Positions 18,967 through 26,895 of a stretch of 64,000 nt of DNA are shown one piece after another. The stretch lies in contig NZ_JBPWOA010000031.1 in the NCBI RefSeq assembly GCF_051781005.1, positions 1 through 64,000 of the forward strand. Direction: 5' to 3'. Position 1 is the stretch's first letter. Every line of letters starts with the position of its first letter. The notes under the pieces were generated by a model, which worked only from the letters and a program-made list of their open reading frames with translations, did no database searches and had not been told where the DNA came from. The translations under genes and the position numbers were made by a program. This DNA comes from Anabaena sp051781005 (lineage in GTDB: Bacteria; Cyanobacteriota; Cyanobacteriia; Cyanobacteriales; Nostocaceae).

Positions 18967-19854
18967 CACTTTAAGAGTTTGTTTGCTCACAGTCTAATTT
19001 CACCTAATACTCTCCGCACCTTTGCTTGGGGAGTATCAAAAAACCTAGGCAAATTGTCAAGTTCCTAAAGTTATTTGGGAAATGATATTCGCTGGTGTTA
19101 ATGAGCAAGATCAAATCTGCAAAAAAACCTTTTCTGAGTAGGTACTTTTGCAGGAATAATAGCTATTTGAGCCGCAAACTCAATAGGTAAAACGACATTT
19201 ATAGAGTTCTCGTCTATAAGTAAGAAGAAAAAGACGAACCTCTTCAATAGTAGCAAGGTGAAATTTTATCTTAAATATTTACCTTACTTATATGAGATTT
19301 ATTATAGCATATTTTGTATTTTTATAACCTACTTTTATAGGTAGATTAGTTTGTACTTATCAAATGACTTGTTGCTACTAGCTAGATAATCTTTAGGTTG
19401 ACTTATGTATCTTATATGACTTTTTTTTATATTATGATCTGCTCTCATATAGAACGTCATAATTGCTGACATTCCCATAACCCGTCTATAGTCCGACTTA
19501 AACTATATTTTTATCTGTACAGTTAGAATTTGTACTACTGTGCGCTTTCCTAACCAGGCATTTACAATTGATATATGGGAATACAATATTTGACATCAGC
19601 AATCAATAAGTTAACGCAATACCATTTTTATAATTTCTTTGTTATTTTGTATTTAACGGGACAGTTCTCCAACATACCCTGAGCTTAAATAGCAATTAGT
19701 TGAAGAGTTTCTCTGCTTATTTTATGTAAGATATGTAAGTCACAATTATCTTACCTAAGATTACCAAATTGGTGTATTGCTCTACAATAATTTGCATGAT
19801 TATAAGCCAAATTGGCTGATTTTCATCAATCTCAAGACAGCAGGATTTAGAACT
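18967..19854. other. 888-bp AT-rich intergenic region
   Basis: No convincing coding frame or structured RNA was found. It is strongly AT-rich and presumably holds the promoter of the Mo-nitrogenase C-terminal-domain gene downstream. No GTA-N8-TAC site was located by eye. Confidence 0.4.
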
Positions 19855-20193
19855 ATGATCACAACAAATACTCAACCTATCATTCTCCATACTTTAATTA
19901 GCCCTATGGGAGAAGAGCATAAAGCAAATAATAAATCAGATTTATTACAACCAATACGTCAATGGTTGGATGAAATCGAGATTCAGAATCGTAAATTAGC
20001 TAAATTTATTGCTAAATTGATTCCTGCTCAATGTCCCTTTGAACGTGACATCGTGGTATTTGGTCGGAAAATTGCCCATATTCCCCCCATGTGTAAGCTA
20101 AATCCACTATATGATCAATTAGTGGGCTTGCGTTTTCGTGCATTGTGTTATTTAGTAGATAAGTGTGGAGAAGATATCCAATCTTACTGCTGA
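19855..20193 (+). CDS. Mo-dependent nitrogenase C-terminal-domain protein
   Basis: 112 residues from ATG 19855. The conserved C-terminal block PFERDIVVFGRKIAHIPPMCKLNPLYDQLVGLRFRAL... is typical of the small cyanobacterial Mo-nitro_C family found in N2-fixing strains. The biochemical role is not established. The gene stands alone after a long AT-rich leader and is followed after 22 bp by a cupin gene on the same strand. Confidence 0.8.
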   Translation: MITTNTQPIILHTLISPMGEEHKANNKSDLLQPIRQWLDEIEIQNRKLAKFIAKLIPAQCPFERDIVVFGRKIAHIPPMCKLNPLYDQLVGLRFRALCYLVDKCGEDIQSYC

Positions 20194-20215
20194 ATATAAC
20201 TAGATCAAACACCGC

Positions 20216-20488
20216 ATGAAAATTAAAATCCAGCATCAACCGACTCAAGATGATCTCAAACAATTAGGTGTCTTTAAATGGGCAATTTGGCAAAAAGAAG
20301 CTTCTAAATTCCCCTGGACTTATGATTGTCAAGAAACTTGCTACTTTTTAGCAGGTAATGTAATTGTGACTCCTGATGGAGGACAACCAGTGCAAATGGG
20401 GGAAGGAGATTTAGTGACGTTTCCTGCTGGTATGTCTTGTACATGGGAAATTACCAGCGATGTAAAAAAACATTATTGCTTTGATTAA
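20216..20488 (+). CDS. Small cupin-domain protein
   Basis: 90 residues, a single cupin barrel: WTYDCQETCYFLAGNVIVTPDGG and GEGDLVTFPAGMSCTWEI correspond to the two cupin motifs. The first metal-binding His-x-His is replaced by CQETCYFLAG, as in the EutQ/ureidoglycine-aminohydrolase-like branch. Function unknown. It lies 22 bp downstream of the Mo-nitro_C gene and is probably cotranscribed. Confidence 0.8.
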   Translation: MKIKIQHQPTQDDLKQLGVFKWAIWQKEASKFPWTYDCQETCYFLAGNVIVTPDGGQPVQMGEGDLVTFPAGMSCTWEITSDVKKHYCFD

Positions 20489-20764
20489 TGTAGTGCTAAG
20501 AGTCAATATTTTTCTCTTTGTATCCTAGTATTCTGAATTATTCAGAAAATAGATATCTCATCATTGACTTGGAGTTAGTCTTGTATGGAGATTCGCAACG
20601 AGTGTGATCAACTAAAGTTGCAGGATGGGTAAATGACTTATATTCGGATCGTTCAAAACTTGTTGCGACTCCATCCCTTAGAAAATATTCGTTAAAATGT
20701 ATAGTCTCACTTATAGGTTTTACCTGTTGTGCAGTTATCTAATTAAGACTGTAGCTTTTTGTTG

Positions 20765-21349
20765 TTATTTATTCGCCTTTCGATACGCCCAAGGATCAAC
20801 AAATTTAGCATCATTCCAAACTCCAAGGCGTTGCTGTTGCGCTTGTATTTCAGCTTGTTGCACCAAATCTTTACTAGGACACTTGTTTAAATAAGGGCGA
20901 TATGCTTTAGCTAATCCTTCCTGTAATAAAACTTGCTGTACAAAGGTATCATCTTTTAAACGCACTTCTGCAACTTTTCTTCCGTAGCGATCGCTATCCG
21001 TGATATTCAACTTGACGCGATTACCCGACTGTTTAACCAGTTCCTCCACCCGTGTTTGTGCTTTGATACCCCAAGCAAATTGATTAATATCTTTAGTAAA
21101 TTTACTGTTTTTTTCTTTTTGGGAATGAGGTATTTCTGGTGCATCAACACAAGCAAAGCGCACTGTGAATTTTTTGCCATCAGCGCCTTTTAATACTAAT
21201 GTATCACCATCACTCACTCGCTCAACTATATCACCAGAGGAGGGAAATAGGCGATAGCGCAGCGCTCCGTAGGAATCGCATCCACTTAAACTCACAACAA
21301 TGATAGCTGCACCCAAGCTAATTAGAACTTGTTTCATGAATTGATTCAT
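20765..21349 (-). CDS. Secreted lipoprotein thermonuclease (SNase family)
   Basis: 194 residues from ATG 21349 (ATG 21337 is also possible; longer starts run into repeat DNA). The signal peptide ends in a lipobox LSGC, so the mature protein is probably lipid-anchored. SNase fold motifs: VSDGDTLVL, FACVDAPEIPH, and SDRYGRKVAEV with the catalytic Arg/Glu region. It cleaves DNA and RNA in a Ca2+-dependent manner in homologues. Confidence 0.88.
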   Translation of the reverse strand: MNQFMKQVLISLGAAIIVVSLSGCDSYGALRYRLFPSSGDIVERVSDGDTLVLKGADGKKFTVRFACVDAPEIPHSQKEKNSKFTKDINQFAWGIKAQTRVEELVKQSGNRVKLNITDSDRYGRKVAEVRLKDDTFVQQVLLQEGLAKAYRPYLNKCPSKDLVQQAEIQAQQQRLGVWNDAKFVDPWAYRKANK

Positions 21350-21385
21350 TTCCACCCACCAGATTATTATATGATCAGTTGAATT

Positions 21386-21468
21386 AGGACTTATGCAAAA
21401 ACTCTCCCAAACTCCTACTCCTCCGTTTCCTATGTGGTTAGTTATGCTGTGACTCATGCGTAAGTTTG
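21386..21468. mobile_element. MITE-like element with AGGACTTAYGCA ends (copy 1)
   Basis: The left end AGGACTTATGCA and right end ATGCGTAAGTTT are imperfect inverted repeats about 80 bp apart. The interior resembles copy 2 at 22771-22849 (both contain TGGTTAGTTATKCTGTGA-like sequence). No coding capacity. Confidence 0.55.
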
Positions 21469-21668
21469 ACGAATATGTCATAGCACTTTCAATTCTAAGT
21501 AATACCACTGATTTGGCAATCAAGCCTGTTAATGTGTAAAATATATACTAAGTTAAATAGTTGTGATTCCAATAGCTATCAGAATAATTTTAGATTGCTC
21601 ACATTGAATGGATTCGCATATACAATCCACGATTAAGTTACTAAAATAATCATTCTCACATCAAGATT

Positions 21669-21920
21669 ATGAAACCTATTCAGCAATATCAGCAATATCA
21701 ACGGTGCGCCTCTGCTCAAGAATTTCAAAAATCCCTCACTCAGTTAGAAGATATCTTAGAAGTCAATTCTACTCATCATCAAGTGGTTATAGAACTGGAT
21801 ACTGGTAGGTCTATTAACGATGAATTCAGTGAAAATTCTGAGGAAATTTCTTTAGCTGCTTTAGAGGATGCAGTTGCTGACATTGAACAATATTTAGACC
21901 AGAAAAACAAACGCAAGTAA
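21669..21920 (+). CDS. Small conserved-looking hypothetical protein
   Basis: 83 residues, Gln-rich N-terminus (QQYQQYQRC) and an acidic helical C-terminus (EEISLAALEDAVADIEQYLDQ). No recognised domain. It is convergent with the TrmH-type gene (16-bp gap). Codon use and an amphipathic helical pattern suggest a real gene, but function is unknown. Confidence 0.55.
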   Translation: MKPIQQYQQYQRCASAQEFQKSLTQLEDILEVNSTHHQVVIELDTGRSINDEFSENSEEISLAALEDAVADIEQYLDQKNKRK

Positions 21921-21936
21921 TTCCTAAATCAATAAA

Positions 21937-22740
21937 TCACCCATAAATCTTTTGTCGCTGGACTTCATATAACATTAAAGCCGCTGCGATCGCTACATTT
22001 AAAGATTCTACTCCAGGACTGAGGGGAATTTTTACTTGCTGGTCTGCCATTGCAGCTAAATCTCGTGACAACCCAGCACCTTCATTTCCCAATAAAATCA
22101 AACTCGGTTTCCGCCAATCTACTTCCCAATAAGTTAAATTTGCATTGGGCAAGGTGGCTACTACCTGCATTCCTGCTTGCTGACTTTGTTTGACTGTTGT
22201 TCTTAAATCTTCACTTACCGCCATATTTAAGCGAAACCACTGCCCCGCAGATGCACGTAAAACCTTGGGGTTATCCAAATCAACACTATCATCACTTAAC
22301 CATAAACCCGATGCCCCAGCAGCAGCCGCAGTGCGAATCATAGTCCCCAAATTGCCAGGATCTTGCAGCGTCTCTACAGCTAGAACTACACCAGTAAAGG
22401 GGACTTGGGTTTGCTGTTGGGTGCGTTTTGCTAATGCCACTACACCATCTGGCTGTACTGTTGTTGCCATTGCCGATAAAACTTCTTCACTGACAATTTC
22501 ATAGCGATGGCTTCGCCCGCCGGAGGCATCGCACCGACCACAGACATCATCCCATAATTGAGGATGTGCCATTTGCCATTGGGGAGTACAACACACCACC
22601 TCTAACGGGTAATTCACCGCACAAGCTTCTTCCAACAGGTGCGTCCCTTCCAGTAAAAATAACTCTTGTTTGTGCCGCTCTTTGGTAGAGTGCAACTTAC
22701 GGATTTGTTTAACTAAGGAATTTTGTAAACTTGTCAGCAC
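21937..22740 (-). CDS. TrmH/SpoU-family RNA 2'-O-methyltransferase
   Basis: 267 residues. A substrate-binding N-terminal domain (about 1-105) is followed by a SPOUT knot with the three family motifs: QDPGNLGTMIRTA, LILLGNEGAGLS and IPLSPGVESLNVAIAAA. It probably methylates a 23S rRNA or tRNA ribose. The segment RCDASGGRSHR (about 70-80) is encoded by 22507-22539, which matches the GATGCCTCCGGCGGGC/GAAGCCATCGC class of cyanobacterial interspersed repeat, an in-frame insertion in a linker. Confidence 0.88.
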   Translation of the reverse strand: MLTSLQNSLVKQIRKLHSTKERHKQELFLLEGTHLLEEACAVNYPLEVVCCTPQWQMAHPQLWDDVCGRCDASGGRSHRYEIVSEEVLSAMATTVQPDGVVALAKRTQQQTQVPFTGVVLAVETLQDPGNLGTMIRTAAAAGASGLWLSDDSVDLDNPKVLRASAGQWFRLNMAVSEDLRTTVKQSQQAGMQVVATLPNANLTYWEVDWRKPSLILLGNEGAGLSRDLAAMADQQVKIPLSPGVESLNVAIAAALMLYEVQRQKIYG

Positions 22741-22770
22741 AATTTTAAAATAATTCGTAATTAAGTTTTT

Positions 22771-22849
22771 AGGACTTACGCAAACTCCCCTTTCTCCGTG
22801 ACCTCTGTGCCTCTGCGGTTAGTTATTCCGTGATTCGTGCGTAAGTTCT
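22771..22849. mobile_element. MITE-like element with AGGACTTACGCA ends (copy 2)
   Basis: AGGACTTACGCA at 22771 and TGCGTAAGTTCT ending at 22849 are inverted repeats with 11 of 12 matching positions. The 79-bp element is non-coding and lies between the TrmH-type gene and tRNA-Leu. Confidence 0.65.
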
Positions 22850-22977
22850 AGTTTTGTAACTGAAATTCATACCCAGCCACAAAACTTGCTGTTTCTTAGT
22901 AGGCTACTTAAGCCCCAGATTTAGTTAAATCTTGATATCTTGGACTTCAGATAAAACTAAAACCCAAATTATTGATA

Positions 22978-23059
22978 TGCGGAACCCGGGACTTGAACCC
23001 GGAAGCCTTGCGGCACTAGAACCTGAATCTAGCGCGTCTGCCAATTCCGCCAGTTCCGC
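22978..23059 (-). tRNA. tRNA-Leu(CAG)
   Basis: 82 nt. The acceptor stem GCGGAAC/GTTCCGC closes with discriminator A. The anticodon stem CTAGA/TCTAG frames loop TTCAGGT, giving anticodon CAG. There is a long variable arm (TGCCGCAAGGCT, class II tRNA) and T-loop GGTTCAAGTCC. CCA is not encoded. Confidence 0.96.
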
Positions 23060-23410
23060 TGGCATCAATGTCTTATTGACAATTTCTTATTATTACTTAA
23101 ATATTGGAGTTTGTCAAGCTGAACTTACATACATAAATTTAAGCACCAGAAACAAACGCTTACTGTGTATTAGTTTTTGAGCTTACTGAATATTTATTCT
23201 GGTTGTAAATTTGGAGTTAGTATTTCTATGGTCGATAAGTAATCAAAGCTTATAAACCTTGCTAGTAGATATTTACAGATGCTAGAGAAAAGAGTTATAA
23301 AATTCATTTCCATGAATCATAATAGCAAAATGTAGACAAACCGACTCTTTACTGTAGAATCGAAACCAACTTCAAACCCTTATTATTACTTATTTTTTGG
23401 AGGTAGGCTT

Positions 23411-24793
23411 ATTAATTCTTCTAGCAGCTTACCAGATGCCAAGTCTTCACCTGAAGCAGAGTCCCCAGTTTTGCAAATTTGGGGTGGGCATCCTTTGCGA
23501 GGTCATGTAAGAATTAGCGGAGCAAAAAATTCAGCCTTGGTAATCATGGCGGGAGCTTTGCTTTGTTCTGGAGATTGTCGGATTCGCAATGTCCCCTTAT
23601 TAGCGGATGTAGAGCGCATGGGGCAAGTTTTATCAGCTTTGGGATTGGGTTTAAGCAGACAAGACGACATATTAGATGTTGATGCTAGGGAAATTAGCAC
23701 ATCCAAAGCGCCCTATGAACTAGTTACTCAACTGCGAGCCAGCTTTTTCGCCATTGGACCCCTTTTAGCGCGACTGGGAGTAGCACAGATGCCTCTACCG
23801 GGGGGTTGTGCCATCGGTGCTAGACCAGTTGATTTGCACGTCCGAGGACTGCAAGCAATGGGTGCAGAAGTGCAAATTGAACATGGTATTTGCAATGCCT
23901 ATGTTCCTGGCAGCAATGGCAGATTGAAGGGAGCCAGAATCTATTTAGATACTCCCAGTGTTGGTGCAACCGAAACCTTGATGATGGCAGCTACTTTAGC
24001 GGACGGCGAAACTGTCATTGAAAATTCTGCTAGAGAACCAGAAGTGGTTGATTTGGCAAATTTTTGCAACTCAATGGGAGCGAAAATTCAAGGAGCAGGT
24101 ACGAGTACAATTACCATTGTTGGTGTACCTCAGTTACATTCTACCGACTACTCAATTATTCCTGATCGCATTGAAGCAGGAACTCTTTTACTAGCAGGAG
24201 CAATCACTCGATCAGAATTTACCCTGTCCCCAGTGGTTCCCGAACATTTAATCCCAGTGATTGCCAAGTTACAAAAAATTGGTGTACCCATCATTGAAGA
24301 AGGATTAAATTGTCTGAGAATTTTGCCAGCAGAAGTATTGAGAGCCACAGATATTGATACTTTACCCCATCCGGGTTTTCCCACAGATATGCAAGCGCCT
24401 TTTATGGCATTGCTAACTTTGGCAGAAGGTGACAGCATCATTAATGAATCTGTGTTTGAAAATCGTCTGCGTCATGCTTCTGAGTTAAATCGCTTGGGGG
24501 CAGATATTCGGGTTAAAGGTAATACTGCTTTTGTTCGTGGCGTGCCAATGTTATCGGGCGCACCAGTAATAGGCACGGATTTACGAGCATCCGCAGCTTT
24601 GGTTATAGCCGGACTAGCCGCAGAAGGACAAACCACTATTCAAGGATTAAATCACCTAGATCGTGGTTATGATCGCCTGGATATGAAGTTGCAGCAACTA
24701 GGCGCAAAGATTATCCGTGTAAATAATGAAGCATCAGCAGATGCAGAGTTACATACGAATAATAGTAATCCTCCGGCTTCAGTTTCTATCTAG
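23411..24793 (+). CDS. murA: UDP-N-acetylglucosamine 1-carboxyvinyltransferase
   Basis: First committed step of peptidoglycan synthesis: transfer of enolpyruvate from PEP to UDP-GlcNAc. The active-site Cys lies in LPGGCAIGARPVDLH, the Lys in ISGAKNSAL, and TDLRASAALV is near the C-terminus. The start is uncertain. The frame is open upstream of a TTG at 23471 (440 residues), which has no ribosome binding site, whereas a strong GGAGGT lies 6 bases before an ATT at 23411 that would add 20 residues (NSSSSLPDAKSSPEAESPV). The longer form is given here. Confidence 0.93.
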   Translation: MNSSSSLPDAKSSPEAESPVLQIWGGHPLRGHVRISGAKNSALVIMAGALLCSGDCRIRNVPLLADVERMGQVLSALGLGLSRQDDILDVDAREISTSKAPYELVTQLRASFFAIGPLLARLGVAQMPLPGGCAIGARPVDLHVRGLQAMGAEVQIEHGICNAYVPGSNGRLKGARIYLDTPSVGATETLMMAATLADGETVIENSAREPEVVDLANFCNSMGAKIQGAGTSTITIVGVPQLHSTDYSIIPDRIEAGTLLLAGAITRSEFTLSPVVPEHLIPVIAKLQKIGVPIIEEGLNCLRILPAEVLRATDIDTLPHPGFPTDMQAPFMALLTLAEGDSIINESVFENRLRHASELNRLGADIRVKGNTAFVRGVPMLSGAPVIGTDLRASAALVIAGLAAEGQTTIQGLNHLDRGYDRLDMKLQQLGAKIIRVNNEASADAELHTNNSNPPASVSI

Positions 24794-25005
24794 AGTTAGG
24801 GAATTTGGTATTTGGTTAGTTGATGGCGGATTTTACCTGTTGATGAAATATCTATTTGGTAATTTTCGCCATTAATTTATTGAATTTTTTAAAATACTAC
24901 GCACTACCTAAACTACAACTGAAAAAAGCTAATTAATATAGTTATACAATGGGTTTATCCCATCACAAAGTTATTTTATTTCCCCATATTGGGAATAGTT
25001 TTCTT

Positions 25006-26115
25006 ATGCTCCAAAGACTATATGTACACAATTTCAGATGTCTAGAAAACTTTGAACTGAATATAAAGGGGATCTCATCTGCTCTCTTAATTGGAAAAAA
25101 TGGTTCAGGTAAATCAACCATTGCTACTGCATTAGAGGTAATTCAATCTATTGGTAGAGGTATAAATAGAGTTGGGCAACTTGTTCATTCTAAAGATTTT
25201 ACTCGTGGCAGGTCTGATGTTCCGATTCGCTTTGAAATAGAAGTATTACTTAAAGATAAATTATACAAGTATGTCTTGGCTTTAGAGTTGCCAGAAAAAT
25301 TTAAAGAACTTCGAGTTTCTGAAGAACAACTGCTAGTTTCGGGAGAACCAATCTACTCTCGAAAAGAAGCTCAAGTCACTCTTTATACTAGCGCACAAAA
25401 TCGTGAAGCTCAGTTTTTGGTGGATTGGCATCTTGTAGCCCTGCCAGTAATTCAGGAGCAATCTGAAACTGATCCACTTCATATTTTCAAAACTTGGCTG
25501 GCTCGCATGATCATTTTAGCACCGATTCCCAGCTTAATGACCGGAGACTCCAACGGCGAAACTTTAGAGCCAAAACGAGATGCTTCAAACTTCGGAGAGT
25601 GGTTTTCTGGATTACTTGGTCGCTACCCTGCGTCATACACACAGTTTGACAAATATCTCCGAGAAATTATGCCCGACATTACAGATGTTCAGAATGAACT
25701 TATCGGCAAAGATTTCAAAAGCATGATTGTTCGGTTTGAAGAAAATAATGCAAATCTGAGTGTGAACTTTCAAGATTTATCTGATGGTGAAAAATGCTTT
25801 TTTCTTTGCGCTGTTGTTTTAGCTGCTAATAAATTCTATGGACCACTTTTTTGCTTTTGGGATGAGCCTGATAACTATCTTTCTATATCAGAAGTAGGGC
25901 ATTTTATAACATCACTGCGACGCTCATTTAAGAATAGTGGGCAAATTTTAGTAACTTCTCATAATGAGGAAGCAATCCGAAAGTTTTCAAATGATAATAC
26001 TCTTGTGCTTGATCGAAAAAGCCACTTGGAGCCAACTAGGGTCGGACTACTTAGTGATATACCGCTCAGTGGCGATCTATTAAATAGCTTGATTCGCGGC
26101 GATATAGAGCTATGA
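25006..26115 (+). CDS. AAA/ABC-type ATPase (OLD/RecF-like) of a two-gene module
   Basis: 369 residues from ATG 25006 (an in-frame ATG at 24949 has no Shine-Dalgarno). The first residues MLQRLYVHNFRCLENF are the typical RecF/OLD/SMC-like N-terminus. Walker A GKNGSGKST is at 30-38, signature LSDGE at about 258-262, Walker B LFCFWDEPD at about 281-289 with catalytic Glu287, and H-loop VTSHNEEA at about 316. No zinc hook or long coiled coil. The stop overlaps the next start by 4 bases (ATGA), so the two products are translationally coupled. Such ATPases drive many anti-phage systems (OLD, Gabija, PARIS, Septu, retron effectors); the specific role here is unknown. Confidence 0.8.
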   Translation: MLQRLYVHNFRCLENFELNIKGISSALLIGKNGSGKSTIATALEVIQSIGRGINRVGQLVHSKDFTRGRSDVPIRFEIEVLLKDKLYKYVLALELPEKFKELRVSEEQLLVSGEPIYSRKEAQVTLYTSAQNREAQFLVDWHLVALPVIQEQSETDPLHIFKTWLARMIILAPIPSLMTGDSNGETLEPKRDASNFGEWFSGLLGRYPASYTQFDKYLREIMPDITDVQNELIGKDFKSMIVRFEENNANLSVNFQDLSDGEKCFFLCAVVLAANKFYGPLFCFWDEPDNYLSISEVGHFITSLRRSFKNSGQILVTSHNEEAIRKFSNDNTLVLDRKSHLEPTRVGLLSDIPLSGDLLNSLIRGDIEL

Positions 26116-26615
26116 GTATAAATAGGTATCAACCGCACTTGATTGTGTTGCCAGAAGACCGTGCTAATGAAGAAATTACAAACGGATTTATTCAGGCTCC
26201 AAACATTAATTACGATGTGATTAGTGTCGAGCGACCTGCTGGTGGTTGGCAAGCTGTTGTGAACCAATTCACGAAAGAACTTGTCCTTTACATGAAAAAA
26301 TTTCCGCAGAGCATGATTGTTTTGCTGATTGATTTCGATCAAGATAAAAATCCATTGAATTATCAAGAGCGATTGGATTATGTAAATAGTCATATTCCCA
26401 AGGATCTAATTGATAGAGTATTTGTTCTTGGAGTGGTATCTGAACCAGAGATTTTAAGGAGAGATATTAAAAAGAGTTTTGAGGCTATTGGAGAAGCTCT
26501 TGCTACAGATTGCTCTGAAAACAAAAATGAATTATGGGGACATAATCTTCTCATACACAATAAACCTGAGTTAGAAAGAATGATTCAATTTGTGAAACCA
26601 TTTTTGTTTAATTAA
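26112..26615 (+). CDS. TOPRIM-like partner protein of the ATPase (function unknown)
   Basis: 167 residues, no recognised named family. An early acidic residue after a strand (HLIVLPEDRANEE, Glu15) and a D-x-D-x-D motif after another strand (IVLLIDFDQDKN, Asp74/76/78), then VFVLGVVSEPEIL, match the layout of a TOPRIM metal site (Glu ... DxD) as in OLD nucleases or DUF4435/DUF4276-type partners. It overlaps the ATPase gene by 4 bases and is the last gene of the pair. Nuclease activity is inferred from this pattern only. Confidence 0.6.
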   Translation: MSINRYQPHLIVLPEDRANEEITNGFIQAPNINYDVISVERPAGGWQAVVNQFTKELVLYMKKFPQSMIVLLIDFDQDKNPLNYQERLDYVNSHIPKDLIDRVFVLGVVSEPEILRRDIKKSFEAIGEALATDCSENKNELWGHNLLIHNKPELERMIQFVKPFLFN

Positions 26616-26631
26616 TCAGAATCTAAACAAT

Positions 26632-26798
26632 AGACCTCTTGCACAATTGTTTCTGTGGTACAATAAAGGGTTTTAGGTTTTATGTATGTTTGGGTGTTGT
26701 TGCGATCACGAATTCAAAGATAGGCGTGTAATTCTAACTTTTAGCGAAAATTAAGGTAACCTTCAAGTATAACATAAAATGAATTCTGCAAGAGGTCT
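26632..26798. mobile_element. MITE with AGACCTCTTGCA terminal inverted repeats
   Basis: AGACCTCTTGCA at 26632 and TGCAAGAGGTCT ending at 26798 are perfect 12-bp inverted repeats. Both flanks read AAT, a possible 3-bp target duplication as produced by IS5/IS1031-type elements whose ends resemble this. The 167-bp interior has no coding frame. It lies directly downstream of the ATPase/TOPRIM-like pair. Confidence 0.75.
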
Positions 26799-26895
26799 AA
26801 TAACAATATCCTCCTTAGAGGGCATATCCCTAATTTGTAAGTTAAGTTTTTGTGATATGTCTCGGATGTTTGGGTAAAATTGAAATTCTCCCGCT

